22,461 nucleotides of DNA from FEN-1073 sp050010135 (lineage in GTDB: Bacteria > Chloroflexota > Anaerolineae > Anaerolineales > RBG-16-64-43): positions 1 to 22,461 of the forward strand of contig JBEKLP010000039.1 in NCBI GenBank assembly GCA_050010135.1. Direction: 5' to 3'. Positions 6,353 through 14,178 of the stretch are shown here, piece after piece. A program made the translations under genes and the position numbers. The notes under the pieces are model-generated. The model saw only the letters and a program-made list of their open reading frames with translations. It searched no databases and had not been told where the DNA came from. The first letter of the stretch is position 1; each line of letters opens with the position of its first letter.

Positions 6353-7444
6353 ATGAAACGCATACTCGTATTTGCTGTCGCAATCGGTCTGTTGATCATC
6401 GGCGCTCTCTCTGCCTGCACCACAGCTACTCCGGCCCCCACTTCGGCCCCGGGCGCCATCAAAGAGACAGTCCAAGTCCCGGTCACAGTGCAGGTTAAAG
6501 AGACCGTCCTCGCAACGGTTGCGGCCGCCCCGAAATGGTGCTCCAATGTCAATATCGTTTTCTTCCCGGGCGGCCCGCAAGGCGGCGTCTTTGCGGTTAA
6601 CGTCTACAACGGCGCCCTTCAAGCTGCAGCGGATTTGGGTCCCAAAGTGAACTATGTCTGGTCGAATTGGGATCCCCAAACGATGCTCCAGCAATTCTCA
6701 GAAGCGGTTGCGACGAAACCTGACGGCATAGCCGTCATGGGCCACCCGGGCGACCCCGCCTACGATCCGTTGATCGCGGATGCCGAAAGCAAAGGCATCA
6801 TCGTGACCAGCCAGAACTCGGAACTTCCGCTTGCGGAAGCCCAGTACGCCGGTGCCGGGTTCGGGTATGTCGGCGCATCCAACTATACGGCGGGTCATGC
6901 CCTGGGTGCCAAGTCCGTAACCTACTTCAACCTCCAGAAGGGCGATCTCGCGATGGTATGGGGGTTGCTTTCGCAGCCCACCCGCGGCCTTCGAACCAAG
7001 GGCATCATGGACGCTTTAAAGGAAGCCGGGTTGAAGGTCGACGAACTCGAGATCGATAGTGCCACGAACGCGGATCCCACCGCCGGCACCGCAACCTTCA
7101 CCGCCTATGTCTCTTCGCATCCGAAAGTCAAACTGATCGTTCTCGATCACGGCGCGGTAACCGCCACGTCGGAGTCATATATGAAAGCCGCTGGAAAGAA
7201 TGCGGGTGATATCGCCATCGCCGGGTTTGACCTATCCCCCGCGACGGCCACGGCCATCCAAGACGGATATCTCGGTCTGGTGATCGACCAGCAGGAATGG
7301 CTGCAGGGGTATCTGCCCATCCTGAACATCTGCCTGACCAAAGTGTACGGATTCTCCGGTCTGCACATCGACACGGGAGCGGGGTTTGTCACCAAGGACA
7401 ACATCGCCTTCATCGCGCCGCTCGCGAATAAGAATATCCGATAA
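6353..7444 (+). CDS. Sugar ABC transporter substrate-binding lipoprotein (CUT2 / Peripla_BP_4 type)
   Basis: A 363-residue extracytoplasmic binding protein. It begins with a type II signal peptide and lipobox (LSAC, Cys22), then a Thr/Pro-rich linker. The body reads as the ribose-binding-protein fold: VNIVFFPGG, VNVYNGALQAAADLG, DGIAVMGHPGD, GIIVTSQNSE, a hinge region with AMVWGLLSQPTRGLRTKG, and IAIAGFDLSPATATAIQDG near the end. It would catch a sugar and deliver it to the permease encoded two genes downstream. The sugar cannot be told from sequence; the single ATPase gene recalls FrcABC-like systems. The start has AAGGAGG at 6337-6343, 9 nt upstream. It is the first gene of an operon running to 11218, and a strong stem-loop follows it. 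Confidence 0.92.
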   Translation: MKRILVFAVAIGLLIIGALSACTTATPAPTSAPGAIKETVQVPVTVQVKETVLATVAAAPKWCSNVNIVFFPGGPQGGVFAVNVYNGALQAAADLGPKVNYVWSNWDPQTMLQQFSEAVATKPDGIAVMGHPGDPAYDPLIADAESKGIIVTSQNSELPLAEAQYAGAGFGYVGASNYTAGHALGAKSVTYFNLQKGDLAMVWGLLSQPTRGLRTKGIMDALKEAGLKVDELEIDSATNADPTAGTATFTAYVSSHPKVKLIVLDHGAVTATSESYMKAAGKNAGDIAIAGFDLSPATATAIQDGYLGLVIDQQEWLQGYLPILNICLTKVYGFSGLHIDTGAGFVTKDNIAFIAPLANKNIR

Positions 7445-7499
7445 AATTCCGGATGATGCGGATGACCCAGTGTAATCCCGGGAAGGGTCAGAACGAGAA

Positions 7500-7537
7500 T
7501 TTATGCGGCGCGGGACCGTTGTCCCGCGCCGCATAAA
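7500..7537 (+). promoter_or_regulatory. Strong intercistronic stem-loop between binding-protein and ATPase genes
   Basis: TTTATGCGGCGCGGGAC (7500-7516), loop CGTT, then the perfect reverse complement (7521-7537) gives a 17-bp stem. No T-tract follows, so it is unlikely to be a full terminator. The ATPase ribosome binding site GAGGTGG (7543-7549) begins 6 nt after it. Its place after a binding-protein cistron fits an mRNA-stabilising or attenuating hairpin that keeps the binding protein in excess, as known for other binding-protein operons. Confidence 0.75.
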
Positions 7538-7553
7538 ATAGCGAGGTGGTCGA

Positions 7554-8333
7554 ATGGACAATGTGCTCCAGATGAAAAATGTCTCCAAGACATTCGGCGA
7601 GGTGGCCGCACTCCGCCATGTGAACTTTGAAGTGGGTTCCAACGAGATCGTTGGTCTGCTCGGCGACAACGGCGCGGGAAAATCGACGTTGGTTAAAATT
7701 GTCACCGGCTACCACCAGCCGGATCCCGGCGGGGAGATCTATTGGAAGCAGGAAAAGATAGACCATTTGTCGGTTGCGAAAGCGCGCGAGCTGGGTATCG
7801 AGGTTGTGTATCAGGAAAGGGCGCTGGCCGACCTGCAATCCTTATGGCGGAATATCTTCATGGGCCGGGAGCTTTCCAACCGGCTGGGAATCCTCGACGA
7901 AAAAATGATGTTCCAGGAAACCCGCAAGCTCATGCAAACGGCAATGGGGTTCACCTCCTCGGCGGTTTCGCCGGAATCCACCGTCGGAACTTTTTCCGGA
8001 GGCGAACGTCAGGGCGTTGCGATCACGCGCGCGCTCTATTTCGAGGCCGAGCTGATCATTCTCGACGAACCGACAATGGGCCTCTCGATTTCCGAGACCA
8101 AGAAATGCCTGGATTTCGTCAACGGAATCAAACAAGCCGGCAAATCCGCCATTTTTATCGACCACAACATCGTTCACGTCTATCCGGTTGCAGACCGCAT
8201 TGTGGTGCTCGATCGCGGCATGATCGCAGGCCAGTTCTTGAAGGGCGAATTGACATTCGATGCCCTCATCGACCAGCTGACGCGGCTGGCGCAGACCGGG
8301 CGTTTGGAAAGCAACCCTACGATGGCAAAATAG
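7554..8333 (+). CDS. Sugar ABC transporter ATP-binding protein, single-domain (FrcA-like)
   Basis: A 259-residue cytoplasmic ATPase that powers the permease encoded next. All motifs are canonical: Walker A GDNGAGKST (37-45), Q-loop Gln87, signature FSGGERQ (147-153), Walker B LIILDEP (167-173) and H-loop His204. Ribose-type (CUT2) importers usually have one protein of about 500 residues with two ATPase domains; this one has a single domain, so it would have to homodimerise or pair with another ATPase. The only other one in the operon is the degenerate domain of the fusion at 9611-11218. The start ATG has GAGGTGG upstream. The stop is followed after 13 nt by the permease start. Confidence 0.93.
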   Translation: MDNVLQMKNVSKTFGEVAALRHVNFEVGSNEIVGLLGDNGAGKSTLVKIVTGYHQPDPGGEIYWKQEKIDHLSVAKARELGIEVVYQERALADLQSLWRNIFMGRELSNRLGILDEKMMFQETRKLMQTAMGFTSSAVSPESTVGTFSGGERQGVAITRALYFEAELIILDEPTMGLSISETKKCLDFVNGIKQAGKSAIFIDHNIVHVYPVADRIVVLDRGMIAGQFLKGELTFDALIDQLTRLAQTGRLESNPTMAK

Positions 8334-8346
8334 GAAGGGATATTCC

Positions 8347-9378
8347 ATGGCTTCCACAAATTCCAACGAAAGACCGCTCTCGCCAACGATTGAAAGAGGA
8401 AGATTGGTAAGATTTCTGCGGAAGAACGCCCTACAGATCGCCATCGTGTTCGTCGCCCTGGTCATCTGGGCCTTCTTTTATTGGAAGTCCCCTCGGACAT
8501 TTGGAGCTTACGATATATACAATTCCCTCATGTCCACGACGCCTTACTTTGCTTTAATGGCGATTCCCTTAACCCTGGTCGTGGTTGCGAAGGAGATTGA
8601 TCTATCCTTCGGATCGATTATGGCATGGGGGATGGCGGCGTTTGCATTGGTATTCACCCCGCTCAGCAAAACGAATCCCCAATTAGGCGTTTATCTGGGT
8701 TTTCTTGCCTGCCTTTTGGCGGGTTTATTCGCGGGATGGTTGAATGGCTTTATCGTCGTCAAGCTCGGGATCCCCTCGCTGGTCACGACAATCGGCACCC
8801 AGTTCTTCTGGAGGGGCGCCGTAATGATCGCGCTGAACGGCCAAGGAATTGGCTTGACAGCAGTTACAAGCACTGTCCTATACCCCGCGCTGGTCGGACG
8901 GTTGTTCGGCAAAATCCCTATGCAGTTTATTTGGATGATCATCTTCGCCATTATCGTCTGGTTCTTTTTAAATCATCATAAATTCGGCGCCCATGTGTAT
9001 CTCGTTGGCGATAACGTGGATAGCGCCCGGCTGATGGGGGTGGACGTCGATCGCACGAAAATACTGACCTTTGCCATCGTGGGCGTGGCGTCCGCCTTCG
9101 CGGGCTTTATCGTCAGCGAATCGGTTCTCTTTCTTTGGCCCACCCTGGGCGAAGGTTATCTGCTAAACACGCTGGCTTCCGTATTCCTGGGCGGCACATC
9201 GGTCTTTGGCGGAACCGGCACCGTTTTTGGCACCTTCGTCGCCGCATTTATCATCGCCATCATCAATCCCGGAATCGTCGCTTCCGGCTGGCTTGCGTAT
9301 TGGACGCAGCTCATCTACGGGCTGATCATCGTCGTCTCCGTTGCCCTGCAATCGCTTCTTCGCAGAAGATTCGCCTGA
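8347..9378 (+). CDS. Sugar ABC transporter permease (RbsC/BPD_transp_2 type)
   Basis: A 343-residue polytopic inner-membrane protein that forms the sugar channel. The family pattern is clear: PLTLVVVAKEIDLSFGSIMA near the N-terminal third, GIPSLVTTIGTQFFWRG in the middle, and GGTSVFGGTGTVFGT plus a hydrophobic tail near the end. A short soluble segment RLMGVDVDRTK (about 227-238) corresponds to the cytoplasmic coupling loop that normally meets the ATPase. The N-terminal 30 residues are polar and cytoplasmic. The start ATG has GGAAGGGA 6 nt upstream. It is the natural candidate docking partner for both ATPase domains in this operon. Confidence 0.93.
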   Translation: MASTNSNERPLSPTIERGRLVRFLRKNALQIAIVFVALVIWAFFYWKSPRTFGAYDIYNSLMSTTPYFALMAIPLTLVVVAKEIDLSFGSIMAWGMAAFALVFTPLSKTNPQLGVYLGFLACLLAGLFAGWLNGFIVVKLGIPSLVTTIGTQFFWRGAVMIALNGQGIGLTAVTSTVLYPALVGRLFGKIPMQFIWMIIFAIIVWFFLNHHKFGAHVYLVGDNVDSARLMGVDVDRTKILTFAIVGVASAFAGFIVSESVLFLWPTLGEGYLLNTLASVFLGGTSVFGGTGTVFGTFVAAFIIAIINPGIVASGWLAYWTQLIYGLIIVVSVALQSLLRRRFA

Positions 9379-9540
9379 GACCATCACCGAAGGCATAGGG
9401 CTTCAAGAGCGAATAGAGTAGAATCTCCTCCATCCGGAGCCGGTTTACCCCATGACAATATGCGGTGAACATACATCTCTCCCATGATCCGAAGCATCCG
9501 CATTCCTCGTCCAGCATTCAGGGAGTTAACGCGGAACAGG

Positions 9541-9610
9541 TTTTTTTAAGGAGGAGAGGCACTCTCATTGCTGCCGGTTTTCGATTGCCCCTGAACGGGA
9601 GGAAGGCAAC
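9541..9610 (+). promoter_or_regulatory. Leader of the ABC-kinase fusion gene: T7 tract, extra SD and tiny ORF
   Basis: A run of seven T (9541-9547) is followed directly by AAGGAGGAG (9548-9556), then GAGAG-GCA-CTCTC (a 5-bp mini-hairpin). A TTG at 9568 opens an 8-codon frame ending in TGA at 9592-9594, just before the true ribosome binding site GGGAGGAAGG (9597-9606). The rest of the 232-bp gap from 9379 shows nothing I can assign. Whether the tiny frame is translated is unknown. Confidence 0.25.
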
Positions 9611-11218
9611 GTGGCAGAACCCTTTTTGCGCGTGACGAACGTTTCGAAAAAGTTCGGTAAACGCATGGCACTTAAGGGAGTGACATTTTCCCTGGATTCA
9701 GGGGAAGTGCTGGGAATCGTCGGCCGTCGCGGCGCCGGTAAATCGGTCCTTCTAGACCTCTTGGGCGGCGTTTTTTCTCCCTCGCCGGGGGAAATTTCCT
9801 ATAATGGAAAGGCCATCTCCCTACCCAACCCCTACGACGCCCAGAAATTGGGTATTGAATTGGTGTACCAGAAGCCGCTACTGGTCGAGTGGCTAAACGT
9901 ACTTCAAAATATCTTCTTCGATCGTGAAATTCTCTGGCTGCGGCTGCGCTGGCTTCCGATCCTTTATCTGTCGGACTGGGGCCAGATGAACCGCAGAGCG
10001 CACCAGTTATTGGAAAAGTTCGACCTGCCCGCAAACCTCCTGACAAAACAGGTAAGCACCCTATCGGATGAGCAGCGGCAAGTGGTGGCCCTGTGCCGCG
10101 CCTTGTGCCGCCCGATGAAATTGCTGTTACTGGACGACTCCCTGGCCTCGCTCAGCTTTCAGCGGCAACAGATTCTTCTGGATATTATCCGCGATCTGGC
10201 GCGGCAAAACGTGGCGATCATTATCAGCAGCGACAACCTGAACCACCTGTTTGCGGTAACCGATCGCATCCTAGTGCTGTTCGAAGGGCAGCTCACCGCC
10301 GACCGCCGCACGTCGGAAACCACTCCGCGGGAAATTGTCGAACAGATCGTCGGCACAACCCAGCAGGAACAAGTGACACCGATCATCTGGGCGCTGGAAA
10401 GCTACTATCAAGCCGAACAACAAACCGACGAACTGCGCCGCACCCAGGCAATGCTGCAGGAAAGCCTGGAAGCGAAGGACTCTCTGAACCGGCAATTAAT
10501 CAGCCGGCTCCAGGACCAGGTGACGGCATTGAACCAGCTAAACCTGGCTCTCCAGGCTGCCCATCGCCGCCTGGATACCGAACGCGAGGAAGAGCGGAAA
10601 GCCCTTGCCCGCGAATTACACGACCAGGTGATACAGGATTTGCTCAGCTTCAACTACCGTCTGGAGGAGGCAGGAACCAAAGCCGTATCGAAAAACCAGC
10701 AAGAGGAACTGGCTGCGCTGCGCGATGGAATCCGGCACGTTGTCGGTGAACTGCGTCAGTTGTGCAGCGATCTGCGCCCACCCACCATCGATACCCACGG
10801 CCTACCGGCGGCCATCAATTCGTTTGCCCAGGAATGGGCAGAACGAAATGCGATCGTCTTGCACTTGGAGATCGACTCCGACCTGGGACGATTTCCGCAA
10901 GGCATCGAATTATCCGTTTTTCGAATCGTTCAGGAAGGATTGAACAACATCCGCAAACATGCGGCGGCCAAGAACGTATTTCTGCGGCTGCAGCGTTCTT
11001 CCACCGCCAGCCTGCTGCTGTGCTTGAGCGACGACGGGCAGGGCCCGGCCGAGCCATTCGACCTTGCGAGCCTGTCCGCGCGCAAGCATTTTGGGCTGCT
11101 GGGGATCAGCGAACGCGTGGCGTTGCTGGGCGGAACAATGCAGATTGAGACTCCCAGCAACGGCGGGCTTATCCTGCAGGTGGAGATTCCAAATCCTTAT
11201 CCTTCCTTCCTTCAATAA
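9611..11218 (+). CDS. Hybrid protein: degenerate RbsA-like ABC ATPase domain fused to HisKA_3 histidine kinase
   Basis: A 535-residue soluble protein with three parts. Residues 1-250 are an ABC ATPase domain of the sugar (RbsA) type: Walker A GRRGAGKS (38-45), Q-loop Gln87, signature region STLSDEQRQ (149-157), Walker B LLLLDD (171-176). The signature has lost both Gly (LSDEQ), the catalytic Glu is Asp176, and the H-loop His is Asp208, so ATP could bind but hydrolysis is probably weak. Residues about 260-330 are a Gln/Glu/Arg-rich coiled coil. Residues 331-535 are a NarL-family kinase: H-box ELHDQVIQDLL with His337, N-box with Asn446, DDGQG (474-478) and HFGLLGISERV. There is no transmembrane segment and no classical sensor domain. 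GTG start chosen: GGGAGGAAGG lies 4 nt upstream and no earlier in-frame start exists. Last gene of the sugar operon; likely partner is the divergent regulator. Confidence 0.93.
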   Translation: MAEPFLRVTNVSKKFGKRMALKGVTFSLDSGEVLGIVGRRGAGKSVLLDLLGGVFSPSPGEISYNGKAISLPNPYDAQKLGIELVYQKPLLVEWLNVLQNIFFDREILWLRLRWLPILYLSDWGQMNRRAHQLLEKFDLPANLLTKQVSTLSDEQRQVVALCRALCRPMKLLLLDDSLASLSFQRQQILLDIIRDLARQNVAIIISSDNLNHLFAVTDRILVLFEGQLTADRRTSETTPREIVEQIVGTTQQEQVTPIIWALESYYQAEQQTDELRRTQAMLQESLEAKDSLNRQLISRLQDQVTALNQLNLALQAAHRRLDTEREEERKALARELHDQVIQDLLSFNYRLEEAGTKAVSKNQQEELAALRDGIRHVVGELRQLCSDLRPPTIDTHGLPAAINSFAQEWAERNAIVLHLEIDSDLGRFPQGIELSVFRIVQEGLNNIRKHAAAKNVFLRLQRSSTASLLLCLSDDGQGPAEPFDLASLSARKHFGLLGISERVALLGGTMQIETPSNGGLILQVEIPNPYPSFLQ

Positions 11219-11645
11219 TTAATTTAACTCACTCTCCCCGTATGGACCCTCGGTATTTTCCATGCACGTCACATAACGGTTTTTCCCAACAGACAAAATC
11301 ACTCCTCAACCAACATGCTTTTATCGACCGGCCGCGTGTTTCGACGCAGGTAACGAATAATTTTCCGCAAATCAAAACGGGGATTTTTCATCCTGTGATA
11401 AACTTATCCGGTCGGTTATCTTTTTTCATTGGATATCCTCCCGACCTGAAGGGAACTCGCGCGGAACGTCTTCCCCGGAGTTTTTTCCCTTCCACCGCCT
11501 TCCATTTCCGAGGGACGCGGACGATGAATAGAATCCATTCTCACCGGCGAACATTCCGATTCGGGAATTACGTCCGACGGCATCCGCAATTCGGTTTTTC
11601 CGCGCGGGGGAAGAGAACAATCCGCTAAGGCAGTCCAATCCCGCC
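11219..11645. other. 427-bp gap between the ABC-kinase fusion and the GAF kinase
   Basis: No gene, clear terminator or TATAAT box was found here. An open frame of 128 codons at 11242-11628 has no ribosome binding site and a composition rich in Phe, Arg and His, so it is not called. ATTCC-GATTCG-GGAAT near 11553 is only a weak hairpin. The region must contain the promoter for the GAF kinase. Confidence 0.4.
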
Positions 11646-13961
11646 ATGCCAACCGATACTCCATCCAATCCGTACCTTCTCTCGGCGCTTTCCATTCTCC
11701 GGGAATCGGCCGACGAGATCAACCGCCTCTCTGCGGAAAATACGACCGCCGACGCGATGCGGTTGATCGCCGACACGGCGGTGAGGCTGGTCGACCGGCG
11801 CGGAGAGGACGATCCCTCGACCGTAATCTACTCCTATGAAGGAGAGACAGCCGCCTTCGATCCCGCGTCGCGGACCAGCGCCGGCGAGCGGGAAGGCCCC
11901 GTGGCCGGGGATTATCCGCGCACCGACGGAATGGGCGCGCGGGCGATCCGCCACCGGCAGCGGATGCTCTCCTACGAAGATCCTTCCCTGCCGATGCAGG
12001 ACAATAAAATCCGGGCGGGGATCCGCGCGATGGCCTGTTATCCGCTGATCGTCGCGGAAAAACCAACCGGCGCGCTCTACATCAGCCTGAAGAACGAAAG
12101 GCGCTTCTCCAAAGAGGAGCTGCTGATTTTCGATTTGTTCGCCAAGCAGGCGGCGGTTGCGCTTCATAACACCCAGCGCTTCGAGGGAGTCAACCGTGTG
12201 CTGCAACGCAAAGTGGATGAGCTGGAACGGCTGCGCAGCGCCGAACGGCTGATCTCCTCGCGACGGAGCCTGGAAGAGACCCTGCAGGAAATCCTCCGCA
12301 CCGCCGTCGAACTGACCCACGCCGCTCACGGCTCCTTCCGCTTGATGGACAAGCGCCTGGGGCTGTTGAATCTCGCCGCGCTTTCGGGAGGCGACGAGCT
12401 GCCGCATGATCCGGCCGAGCCGGGTCTCCCGATCGACGACCGCTACAGCGTGGTGGGCTGGGTGGCCAAGCACCGCCAGTCGGTGCGGATCAACGACCTG
12501 CGCCTCCCGCCGTGGAACGAAATCTATCGCCCGCTGCATTCCAAGGGAAAGATGATGGCGGAACTCGCCACGCCGCTCCTGGGAGCCGGCGGCGGATTGG
12601 AGGGCGTGATCAACCTGGAAAGCCCGAAGATCAACGCCTTCGAGGAAGACGATCTGCGGCTGATGGAGGCGCTCGCCACGCAGACGGTGATCGCGCTGCA
12701 GGAAGCGAAACTGCTCGAAGCCCTGGAAGAGGTGACGGTGCGGATGATCCAGGAGCCGCTGGACAGCCTGCTGGCCTTCATCATCGAGCAGGCCTGCGAT
12801 CTGATCAACGCCCCGCACGGCGTGGTGTGGGCGCTCTCGACCGAAGATCCGGGCACGCTGGTGGTGCGCACGGCCACCGCCGGACATGCGCCCGGCGAAA
12901 CCCTGCCGCTGGCGGGGAGTTTGATCGGAATCTCGCTGCGCGAGCGTAAGCCGATGACCAGCCTGGACGTCAGCCAGGATCCGCGCTTCCTGCGCCGCGA
13001 CCTCGCCCGGCGAATGGGATGGGTGTCGGGTTTGATCGTTCCGCTGCTGATGCGCGACGGTACGCCGCGCGGAGCGCTGACCCTGTACACATCCGAGCAA
13101 CGCGTGTTTTCCGAATGGGATCAACGCCTGCTGACGTGGCTGGCCAATCACACCGCAATCGCCGTGCAGGAGGCGGAGACGCTCGATCAACTGGCACAAG
13201 CCCGCGAGCGTCAGACTCTGGCCGAGACGTTCGCCGCGCTCGGCGACGTGGCCGCCAACCTGCTCCACCGGGTCAATAACCTGGTGGGCATCATCCCGGT
13301 GCGGGTTCAGGGAATCCTGGAAAAGCGCCCCGCCGCGCGCGAGGATGAGTATATTGCCTCCTCGCTGGGTGAAATCGAAGAGAGCGCGCGTTCGGCAATG
13401 GCCGCCGCGCGCGAGGCGATGGCGTATCTGCGCCCGGTTAAGATCCAACCCACGCCGGCCGATGCCTGCTTCCGGACGGCCCTGCATCGGCTCGATGTTC
13501 CCGAAGGGGTGCGGGTCCAGGTGGATGGACTCGACGGTTTGCCCCTGGTGTTGGCCGGGGAAGAGCAGTTGCGGTTGGTGTTTTTCAATCTGATGGAAAA
13601 CGCGTTCGATGCGCTGGAGAATCTGCCGGAATCCTCCGGACGGATTCCCACCGTCAAGGTATGGGGCAACATGGTGGCCGATCCGCTTGGCGGACCACCC
13701 CGCCATGTGGAGATCACCGTGGCCGACAACGGGCCCGGAGTTCCCCCCGAAAAAAGGGAAAACATTTTCGATCTGGCGTTTTCCACAAAACGCTCGCCGC
13801 GCAAACTCGGCTTCGGATTGTGGTGGGTCAAGACGCTGATCACCCGTTTCGGGGGAGAAATCCATCTTTTGGATTCCGCGGAACCTGGATGCGCCTTTGT
13901 CATCCGCCTGCCCTCGGGTGATTTCCCCGGGGGGCTGCCTTACTCCACACCGATGGAATAA
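11646..13961 (+). CDS. Cytoplasmic sensor histidine kinase with three GAF domains
   Basis: A 771-residue soluble kinase. GAF domains lie at about 30-180, 205-355 and 369-520, linked by helical segments (QRKVDELERLRSAERLI, AKLLEALEEVTVRMI). The dimerisation region contains LLHRVNNLVGI with the probable phospho-acceptor His541; the Arg-Val-Asn-Asn after it differs from the common HELRTPL and resembles kinases with an HxxNN box. The ATPase domain follows with N-box NLMENAFDAL (Asn652), DNGPG and GFGLWWVK. No membrane segment is present, so it senses an internal ligand, redox state or gas bound by a GAF domain; which one cannot be said. The start ATG has only a weak TAAGG upstream. The next gene, a REC-REC-HTH regulator 217 nt downstream, is the likely partner. 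Confidence 0.9.
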   Translation: MPTDTPSNPYLLSALSILRESADEINRLSAENTTADAMRLIADTAVRLVDRRGEDDPSTVIYSYEGETAAFDPASRTSAGEREGPVAGDYPRTDGMGARAIRHRQRMLSYEDPSLPMQDNKIRAGIRAMACYPLIVAEKPTGALYISLKNERRFSKEELLIFDLFAKQAAVALHNTQRFEGVNRVLQRKVDELERLRSAERLISSRRSLEETLQEILRTAVELTHAAHGSFRLMDKRLGLLNLAALSGGDELPHDPAEPGLPIDDRYSVVGWVAKHRQSVRINDLRLPPWNEIYRPLHSKGKMMAELATPLLGAGGGLEGVINLESPKINAFEEDDLRLMEALATQTVIALQEAKLLEALEEVTVRMIQEPLDSLLAFIIEQACDLINAPHGVVWALSTEDPGTLVVRTATAGHAPGETLPLAGSLIGISLRERKPMTSLDVSQDPRFLRRDLARRMGWVSGLIVPLLMRDGTPRGALTLYTSEQRVFSEWDQRLLTWLANHTAIAVQEAETLDQLAQARERQTLAETFAALGDVAANLLHRVNNLVGIIPVRVQGILEKRPAAREDEYIASSLGEIEESARSAMAAAREAMAYLRPVKIQPTPADACFRTALHRLDVPEGVRVQVDGLDGLPLVLAGEEQLRLVFFNLMENAFDALENLPESSGRIPTVKVWGNMVADPLGGPPRHVEITVADNGPGVPPEKRENIFDLAFSTKRSPRKLGFGLWWVKTLITRFGGEIHLLDSAEPGCAFVIRLPSGDFPGGLPYSTPME

Positions 13962-13963
13962 AT

Positions 13964-14061
13964 CGTCATGCCCGCGTTTATCTGGCGGGCATCCAGAATC
14001 AGGCAAAGCGTTTCTTTGGACGCGTGATCTGGATCCCCGCGACGATCATGCGGGGATGACG
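13964..14061. repeat. Dispersed double-hairpin repeat (CGTCATGCCCGCG type)
   Basis: The left part CGTCATGCCCGCG (from 13964) folds with CGGGCAT near 13985-13991. The right part ATCCCCGC...GCGGGGAT (about 14033-14056) forms a second hairpin ending in GATGACG. GCGGGCATCCAG and CTGGATCCCCGC also pair across the element with one mismatch. Elements beginning CGTCATnCCCGC and ending in the complementary GATGACG are common dispersed repeats in many bacterial genomes. It starts 3 nt after the kinase stop codon. Confidence 0.75.
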
Positions 14062-14149
14062 GCAGTCCGGATACTTGAAATATCCCCAAAAGCCTGTACT
14101 CGTAAAAGTCGGATGTGGACGGAATAAGATCCTTCGATGGGTTCTCCTT

Positions 14150-14155
14150 TATAAT
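14150..14155 (+). promoter_or_regulatory. Candidate -10 box (TATAAT) for the REC-REC-HTH regulator
   Basis: A perfect TATAAT lies 23 nt before the ATG at 14179. No -35 hexamer is recognisable, and the ribosome binding site is weak (CGGA). It suggests that the regulator can be transcribed apart from the kinase. Confidence 0.4.
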
Positions 14156-14178
14156 ATCCACGAGAATACGGAAAAACC

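Noticed and set aside
9379..9540. A terminator between permease and ABC-kinase fusion
   Set aside because: The seven T at 9541-9547 have no convincing GC-rich stem before them.
11242..11628. A 128-codon plus-strand frame in the gap before the GAF kinase
   Set aside because: It has no ribosome binding site, low-complexity Phe/Arg/His composition and no family resemblance.
11625..14006. A 793-codon open frame on the minus strand
   Set aside because: It lies opposite the well-supported three-GAF kinase, is rich in His/Gln/Arg/Gly as expected for an antisense shadow of GC-rich codons, and shows no recognisable domain.
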